From Bacillota bacterium (GTDB taxonomy: Bacteria; Bacillota; Clostridia; Acetivibrionales; DSM-1351): a stretch of 64,000 nucleotides of DNA. The position numbers were made by a program, and so were the translations under genes. Each line of letters starts with the position of its first letter. Within the stretch, counting starts at the first letter, position 1. Below the pieces are notes generated by a model. The model searched no databases. It saw only the letters and a program-made list of their open reading frames with translations, and was not told the origin of the DNA. Of the stretch, positions 60,101 through 64,000 are shown piece after piece. The stretch lies in NCBI GenBank assembly GCA_023460955.1, contig JAEWOH010000066.1, positions 1-64,000 on the forward strand. Direction: 5' to 3'.

Positions 60101-62984
60101 GGCTGCCGCTCCCGACCCAAGTATTGGGGGCGGCGTTTTCTGCCCCTGCCACGCCCCATTGCGCCTGCAGTTCAGCCCATGCCGTGCCGAACACGGGGTA
60201 GCCATCGTTGGTGGGTGTTGTCCCATTGTCGGCAGCCCATGTATAGTAATCGGTGCTGACTGTGGCGGCGACCCAGCTGTTGAGCGCGGCAAGGAGTGCG
60301 TTGCCGTAGACGAGGGTCTGGCCTGACTTGAACTGATCCGCCGTGCCTGCCGTCAGCGCACCGCTGGGTTCGAAGGTGCCGCAGCCGATGACGGTGGGAC
60401 TGCTGTAGGTGTTGAAGGCTTTATCCGATGGAACGGAGCCAGCCAGATAATAAGAATCGACTATGGAGCCGCCGGTTGTGAAGCCCGTAATACCGCCCAT
60501 GTAGGCCGCTGCGGAGCCGGTAACCTCAGCTTCGACACTGGCGGCGCTGTAGCAGTTTTTGATGGAGCCATTGGTACCGGGGATTATTTTGCCTGCAATG
60601 CCGCCTGCGTTGACGAACCTCATAGGGTCAGTGGAACTGCTGGAAGCGCTGACGTTGCCGGTACAGTAACTGTTAATAATGGAAGTGCCGGTAAAACCAA
60701 GGCCCACAATGCCTCCGACAAAAGCATCGGAGGAACTCGAGGCGCTGACCTGCGCGTCGATCAGCCCGATATTTTTGATGCTGGCGTTTTCTACACAGCC
60801 GAACAATCCGGCGAAGGCGTCGTCTGTACCCGAGGCCACATCCACCGACAGTCCTTTGATGCTGTGCCCCTGCCCGTCAAAGCAGCCAGTAAAGTACGTG
60901 GGTGAACTTCCCATGTTTCCCACCGGCGTCCACTGGAAGGCAGATACGGTGATGTCATTGGCCAGTTTGATGGAGTAATCAAGATAATCCGAGCTGTACG
61001 CCGACCACCACGCCGCACCCTTGTCGGTTTTTATGGTGAGGGTTTCGTTATCGGTGTCCAGCACATAGTCGGTGCCGGAAGCTGCCGCAGGATCAGCCGC
61101 CGCATACTGCGCCGCCGTGGGGAGGGCGTAAGTAAATTGGTCGGCTGTGCTTGTTGCGCTTGTGCCGCCTGCCGTAGTTACCGTAATATTTACTGTTCCT
61201 GCTCCGGCAGGAGCGGTTGCTGTAATAGAGGTTGAGGAATTCACCGTAAAACTGGTTGCCGAGGTGCTTCCAAATTTCACGGCTGTTGCACCACTTAAAT
61301 TGGTTCCTGTTATCGTTACCGAAGTGCCGCCCGCAGTGCCACCGTTTGCTGGTGAAACGGCAGTAACGGTTGGAGCTGAAGTAACGGGTACCGCAAGCTG
61401 CACCACGTTGCCAGAACCGCTGTTTTGCACCACATAACTGCTGTTATCGCTGGTGAAATAGCCGCTGTAATCGGCACTGTTTGCGCCGGTGAAGTCAAGC
61501 GGCGACAACGCGCTTGGAACAAAGGTTGTACGAACGCCAATGAAAGCTCCTGTGCTTAATGGCGTCGCGGTGCTGATGGTAAGTATTTGCTGCGCGGGCG
61601 GGAACGAGGTGCCATAGAGGTACACATTGTTTGTAAGGATATCAGGAGCTGTACCGCTGGTGTTGCCGGTGATGTTTGCCGTACCGCCGACGATAAAGTC
61701 GCCAGTTTGGATAAATATGCCGCCGCCGTTATATTTGGTGTGGTTCCCGGTAATGCTTCCTCCGGTCATGGTCATAACGTTGCCGCTGCCGTTGCCAAAC
61801 ACACCGCCTCCGCTTTTACCGGAGGTGTTTCCGGTGATATTTCCGCCGGTCATGGTAAAGCTGCCGGTACTTTCAATATACACACCGCCGCCTTGATCGG
61901 GCTGATTGCCTCCCGTGATTTTACCCTGCGCGGCAGTCATTACTGCGCTGCTGTCGCAGAGCGTCAAGTTGCCGTTCACGGTAAGGACGCTGAAAGCACC
62001 GTCATTTGCGTCAATGGTTTTACCGTTCAGGTCGAGAATCGTAGTTGTTCCGCCGCTGAACATGAGCGTAGCGGTGGTGTCCACGTCGCTTTGCAGCTGG
62101 ATGTATGCGCCGCTGTTGGCGTTGGCATAGGTCATGGCGGCGTCAAGGGTGCCGCTGTTAACCCATGTTGTGGGCGCGGCCCCGCCGCTTCCCGCCACGC
62201 CCCATCGGGTCTGAGACGCGGGCGGAGTGATGGCGACATACTGTGCGCTAGTTACGTAGGTTGAAGCCTTGGGAAAGGCTACCGCACTGGCAGCATCTGC
62301 CCCGGCAACCACAGTATAGCCATCACCCACGGTAATGGTGCCACCGCCGCTTCGGCTGGCGTCGCAGATGGCAATACTCGCCATACCGCTGCCGCTTATG
62401 GCGATAAGGGTAGCAGCACCGGAAACATTAACGTTTCCTTTGATGCCAACACCGGCTATGCCCGCCGGACCCATCAAAGCTTGACCACTTCCGCCACCGG
62501 TAACGGTGAGCGTCGCCTCCCCTGTGACTGTAACATTTCCACTGATACCGGCACCACCGTTGCCAGCAGGAGTGATTTCCATGCCGCCGGGGCCGCCAGC
62601 ACCGCCTGTCAGGCTACTATTTGCAATCACGTTTAGGGTGACTGCATCGCTTGTCACAGTAAGTGCATTACCACCGGCAGTATACATCGCGCCCTGCGGT
62701 GCGGCAATGTTTACGCCGTCAAGGTTCAGCGTCACCCCCGAAGCACTGACCACGATGGTGTGAGAGGTAGAGGTCTTTCCAGACGACATGGAAACTGTAT
62801 ATGTTCCAGCCGCAGTGAAGGTCAGCACGCCGCTGTTAAATGTCGGCGCGGTTCCGCCGTCATCATAGGTAACTGAAAAGTCGCCAAAATCAGCTGTCGT
62901 CGTTCCAGCCGCAAATGCCACCGTCGGCAGCATAGTCAGCACCATACACACCGAAAGCAGAATACTTAAAAGCTTTTTTGTCAT
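57180..62984 (-). CDS. Giant SLH-domain surface protein, 1934 aa
   Basis: It starts at ATG 62984 after GGAGG. A signal peptide ends near VAFA (26). The body is Gly/Ser/Thr-rich beta-helix, with two related blocks (about 270-480 and 985-1190) that share IQL-DVDTTA and LDLNGKTID and GGxITGNT turns. An IPT/TIG domain (about 540-625), GLUG-type repeats (about 690-900), an InlB/Big-like region, a carboxypeptidase-regulatory-like domain (about 1365-1450) and a Pro/Thr linker follow. Three SLH domains (about 1755-1934) anchor it to the cell wall. GC content is far above the window average and codon use differs, so it is probably acquired. No enzymatic domain was recognised; adhesion is likely. Confidence 0.9.
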   Translation of the reverse strand: MTKKLLSILLSVCMVLTMLPTVAFAAGTTTADFGDFSVTYDDGGTAPTFNSGVLTFTAAGTYTVSMSSGKTSTSHTIVVSASGVTLNLDGVNIAAPQGAMYTAGGNALTVTSDAVTLNVIANSSLTGGAGGPGGMEITPAGNGGAGISGNVTVTGEATLTVTGGGSGQALMGPAGIAGVGIKGNVNVSGAATLIAISGSGMASIAICDASRSGGGTITVGDGYTVVAGADAASAVAFPKASTYVTSAQYVAITPPASQTRWGVAGSGGAAPTTWVNSGTLDAAMTYANANSGAYIQLQSDVDTTATLMFSGGTTTILDLNGKTIDANDGAFSVLTVNGNLTLCDSSAVMTAAQGKITGGNQPDQGGGVYIESTGSFTMTGGNITGNTSGKSGGGVFGNGSGNVMTMTGGSITGNHTKYNGGGIFIQTGDFIVGGTANITGNTSGTAPDILTNNVYLYGTSFPPAQQILTISTATPLSTGAFIGVRTTFVPSALSPLDFTGANSADYSGYFTSDNSSYVVQNSGSGNVVQLAVPVTSAPTVTAVSPANGGTAGGTSVTITGTNLSGATAVKFGSTSATSFTVNSSTSITATAPAGAGTVNITVTTAGGTSATSTADQFTYALPTAAQYAAADPAAASGTDYVLDTDNETLTIKTDKGAAWWSAYSSDYLDYSIKLANDITVSAFQWTPVGNMGSSPTYFTGCFDGQGHSIKGLSVDVASGTDDAFAGLFGCVENASIKNIGLIDAQVSASSSSDAFVGGIVGLGFTGTSIINSYCTGNVSASSSSTDPMRFVNAGGIAGKIIPGTNGSIKNCYSAASVEAEVTGSAAAYMGGITGFTTGGSIVDSYYLAGSVPSDKAFNTYSSPTVIGCGTFEPSGALTAGTADQFKSGQTLVYGNALLAALNSWVAATVSTDYYTWAADNGTTPTNDGYPVFGTAWAELQAQWGVAGAENAAPNTWVGSGSLTNAVEYANELASGTAYIQLLFDVDTTAALEFENGKTTVLDFNGKTIDGSSIPAGSGANRSVLTVNGNLTLCDSSTVTVADQGKITGGHGSGDSMGGGVYVEYSGIFIMTGGNITGNTAVNGGGVGNYGTFNMTGGSIAGNSCIFGSASPSCGGGVVNLGYFNMSGGSITGNTAAVGGAGGGVLDIGGGMTLSGNVNISGNTVGTASDNIALLGAGSGGAGVNIAGALTNTTAIGVSIVDLSRDNVFTPKAAVFTFGDAVTNSDYISKFVSDNSGFAVIADGSQLKLAAAQAITKADTTNGSFTVKVNGNVVPSAKEGQTVTVTPTANSGYELDTITVCKTGDSSTTVTVTSSNTFIMPAYGVTVNVVFKVSSVPAYTISGTIKGSDTSAGIPASLQLKNSSGNVGGAVTAAADGSYSITGVSAGSYTIAVSCTGYDSGTFTGVTVSNANITGKNLTLTKSISGLTDAQKLAAAQAAIVAAINRLSFSNSTTAADILSVAQAASLYGVTVTWDSADGFTKTEATTAAAGSIRGTLKLELNHESGGIGINATIAKLSIGGDNGGGGSTTPPTTKPTEPVTGNSEIEATVDDKGNTSISLTDKTITDAIADAKAVAAKKGVNAGDITAIIHVTAGGQNANTVTVNLPKTTQEQVIDNKIANVQLVIDRPDLTIGINLAAVTELNRQAKADVQLSATRIDNAKLYGDAKAAIGNRPVYDFKATYGSGKFVTDFGKGSVSVEIPYTLQKGETSDNVCAAYVDTEGKVTYLTDSSYDVKRGMVVFFTSHFSTYGVAYKTSFNFTDIDGHWAKDDILFVAKTGIMTGTSSTTFSPNSPVTRGMFVTALGRLANADISTYTKSSFIDVKPDAYYMGYIEWGVKNNILVGIGGGKFNPDGLVTREQMAAILDRYATAIGFKLPEVRAQKIFADNTKIGAWAAPSVERIQMAGIIQGKSNNLFDPKGTATRAEVSAVLRRFK

Positions 62985-62999
62985 ATCGTTTCTATCCTC

Positions 63000-63221
63000 C
63001 TATTTTGATATTTTTTTCGGCCAGTAGCATACGCCCACATCGAGCGAACGGGGCTTGTCCAAATGAAAATCGGCACACCGGCAATACCAGCACTGCTGTA
63101 AGCCCTCCGGTGTACCGGCTCTCGGCTCAAAAGCTGGGCAAGCCTGCTTGGGCCACACATTGCCCTCTGAATTGGGGGCAGAAAGGGGCGCATCCTCCTG
63201 CCTGCGCCGACGGTTTTCCAT
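63000..63221 (-). CDS. Small Cys-rich protein, 73 aa
   Basis: Starts at ATG 63221 behind AAGGAG, 15 bases upstream of the surface-protein gene and so probably co-transcribed. Five cysteines (C28, C44, C47, C49, C65) and tryptophans in CWYCRC and VCYWPKK suggest a small zinc-bound fold. I do not recognise a named family. A second overlapping frame (62981-63229) lacks a ribosome site and is rejected. Confidence 0.65.
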   Translation of the reverse strand: MENRRRRQEDAPLSAPNSEGNVWPKQACPAFEPRAGTPEGLQQCWYCRCADFHLDKPRSLDVGVCYWPKKISK

Positions 63222-63309
63222 AATACCACGCTCCTTTCACTGAAAAGTATTCAGATTTTTTTACAAAGTTACAGACAAAGATTACAATTAGAAAAAGAAA
63301 AAATGAGCC

Positions 63310-63348
63310 TTTACACTTAAAAGACTCATTTTTACACTTAAAAAGACT
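63310..63348. promoter_or_regulatory. Direct repeats upstream of the surface-protein unit
   Basis: TTTACACTTAAAAGACT (63310-63326) and TTTACACTTAAAAAGACT (63331-63348) repeat with a 21-base period. This is the spacing of two-site LytTR-type operators. The 173-base gap to the kinase gene holds nothing else. Confidence 0.55.
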
Positions 63349-63394
63349 AATATCGACTTAAGTTGTCTCTTGACAAACGACATTTATCGTATTT

Positions 63395-64000
63395 TCAAAC
63401 CAGTATGCGTACCCGAAAAACACCGTTTTCTATTTTGTATAATAGCTCCCCGTCATACTTTTTTGCAAAAGATATGATGCTTTTACTGCCGATGCCGTGA
63501 CCTTTCTGGCTGGAAGAAGGATAGCCGCTTTCATCAAGTGTGGTATTCTCTGCACAGGGGTTTTCCATCTCCAGTAACAAACGCCCCATGCTTCGACAGG
63601 TAAAACGCAGATAAGGATTTGTGCCGTTGGTAAGTCTTCCGCAAGCCTCAATTGCATTTTCCAAGAGGTTTGACACCACCATGGAAAACTCCAAGGAACC
63701 AACGGACAGATCTTTTGGAATGTCCAGTTCAATCTCGGTGGCAATACCCGCCTGCTCTGCAAGACCTGCATAGTGACTGACAGCGGCGTTAACGGCGGGG
63801 TTTTCGCAGTAGACCTTATTGACTTTATGCGCGACTTGATTTTGACTTTGCAGCAAAGCACAGGCCTCGCCAGTTTTCCCTTGCTCTAAAAGTGCCAGAA
63901 GCACATTGTTAAAATGGCGGCGGTCATGGGCAGCTCGGATGTTCTGTGAAGAAACTTCTTCCATAAGCTCCAGCCGCTGGGACATATTTCCTGCAGCCAA
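63395..64000 (-). CDS. GHKL-type sensor histidine kinase (carboxy part)
   Basis: The last 201 residues or more; the gene continues beyond the window. The acceptor-like motif HDRRHFNNVL, the N-box SNLLENAIEAC and the G-box KGHGIGSKSI mark an AgrC/GHKL kinase, usually paired with a LytTR response regulator. An amino-terminal membrane region should lie outside the window. It is upstream of the Cys-rich and SLH genes on the same strand, and its regulator could bind the direct repeats between them. Confidence 0.88.
   Translation of the reverse strand: MAAGNMSQRLELMEEVSSQNIRAAHDRRHFNNVLLALLEQGKTGEACALLQSQNQVAHKVNKVYCENPAVNAAVSHYAGLAEQAGIATEIELDIPKDLSVGSLEFSMVVSNLLENAIEACGRLTNGTNPYLRFTCRSMGRLLLEMENPCAENTTLDESGYPSSSQKGHGIGSKSIISFAKKYDGELLYKIENGVFRVRILV

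Noticed and set aside
61587..62264. A 225-codon + strand frame inside the SLH gene
   Set aside because: The minus frame is a complete protein with clear domains; long antisense frames are expected in GC-rich repetitive DNA.

Overview
The window looks like the chromosome of an anaerobic, spore-forming clostridium, probably close to the cellulolytic Ruminiclostridium group. The genus is an inference from gene content and style: AT-rich DNA, strong GGAGG ribosome sites, many TTG/GTG starts, the sporulation proteins YtvI and YyaC, a six-subunit Ech hydrogenase, a rubredoxin, hemerythrin-type proteins and several two-component systems. No phage, insertion sequence or CRISPR array is visible.

Layout. 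0-3.9 kb: end of a sugar-binding protein, two CUT1 permeases, an N-acetylneuraminate-lyase-type aldolase and an SGNH esterase, a probable catabolic operon. 4.2-7.1 kb: DUF1385 (YqhQ-type) protein, prmC and ytvI. 7.7-13.3 kb: the echABCDEF operon with promoter and terminator. 13.4-18.6 kb: a secreted LamG protein, an AraC regulator, and the nickel-insertion genes hypA and hypB around a TRIC-type membrane protein. 18.7-25.2 kb: methionine aminopeptidase, a PAS/SpoIIE phosphatase, yyaC, rubredoxin, a class I glutamine amidotransferase, an MscS channel and DUF951. 25.3-31.2 kb: a nitrosative/oxidative-stress module (Cys-rich Crp/Fnr regulator, Ric, DUF1858, DUF438-hemerythrin-PAS), an SH3b protein and a lone hemerythrin. 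31.2-40.6 kb, mostly minus strand: an ECF sigma/DUF4179 anti-sigma pair, a DUF4353-VTC-DUF4956 envelope operon, a metallophosphoesterase with a DUF4474 protein, and a diguanylate cyclase. 40.9-51 kb: PAF-acetylhydrolase-like esterase, a DesK/NarL-type two-component pair, tRNA-Lys, a hybrid-free sensor kinase, MerR and GNAT genes, tRNA-Ser(GGA) and a tandem-HD protein. 51.3-56.7 kb: two ABC exporter operons, the second under a YtrA-like GntR repressor. 56.8-64 kb: tRNA-Ser(CGA), then a visibly GC-richer block with a 1934-residue SLH-domain surface protein, a small Cys-rich protein and the end of a GHKL kinase.

How the genes fit together. Ech oxidises reduced ferredoxin to make H2 and an ion gradient; HypA and HypB, encoded 3 kb away, deliver its nickel. 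The Fnr-like regulator probably controls the diiron repair proteins beside it. The 57-64 kb block looks like a laterally acquired surface-protein locus placed next to a tRNA-Ser gene, with its own sensor kinase and a direct-repeat operator.

The most unusual observations are: a 120-base nested palindrome before hypB; hairpins at every non-overlapping ech gene junction; a 22-bp hairpin that buries a ribosome site; a sensor kinase whose reading frame has a strong ribosome site but no AUG/GUG/UUG where the protein should begin; and a 39-bp in-frame tandem duplication that makes a short repeat peptide directly after that kinase.
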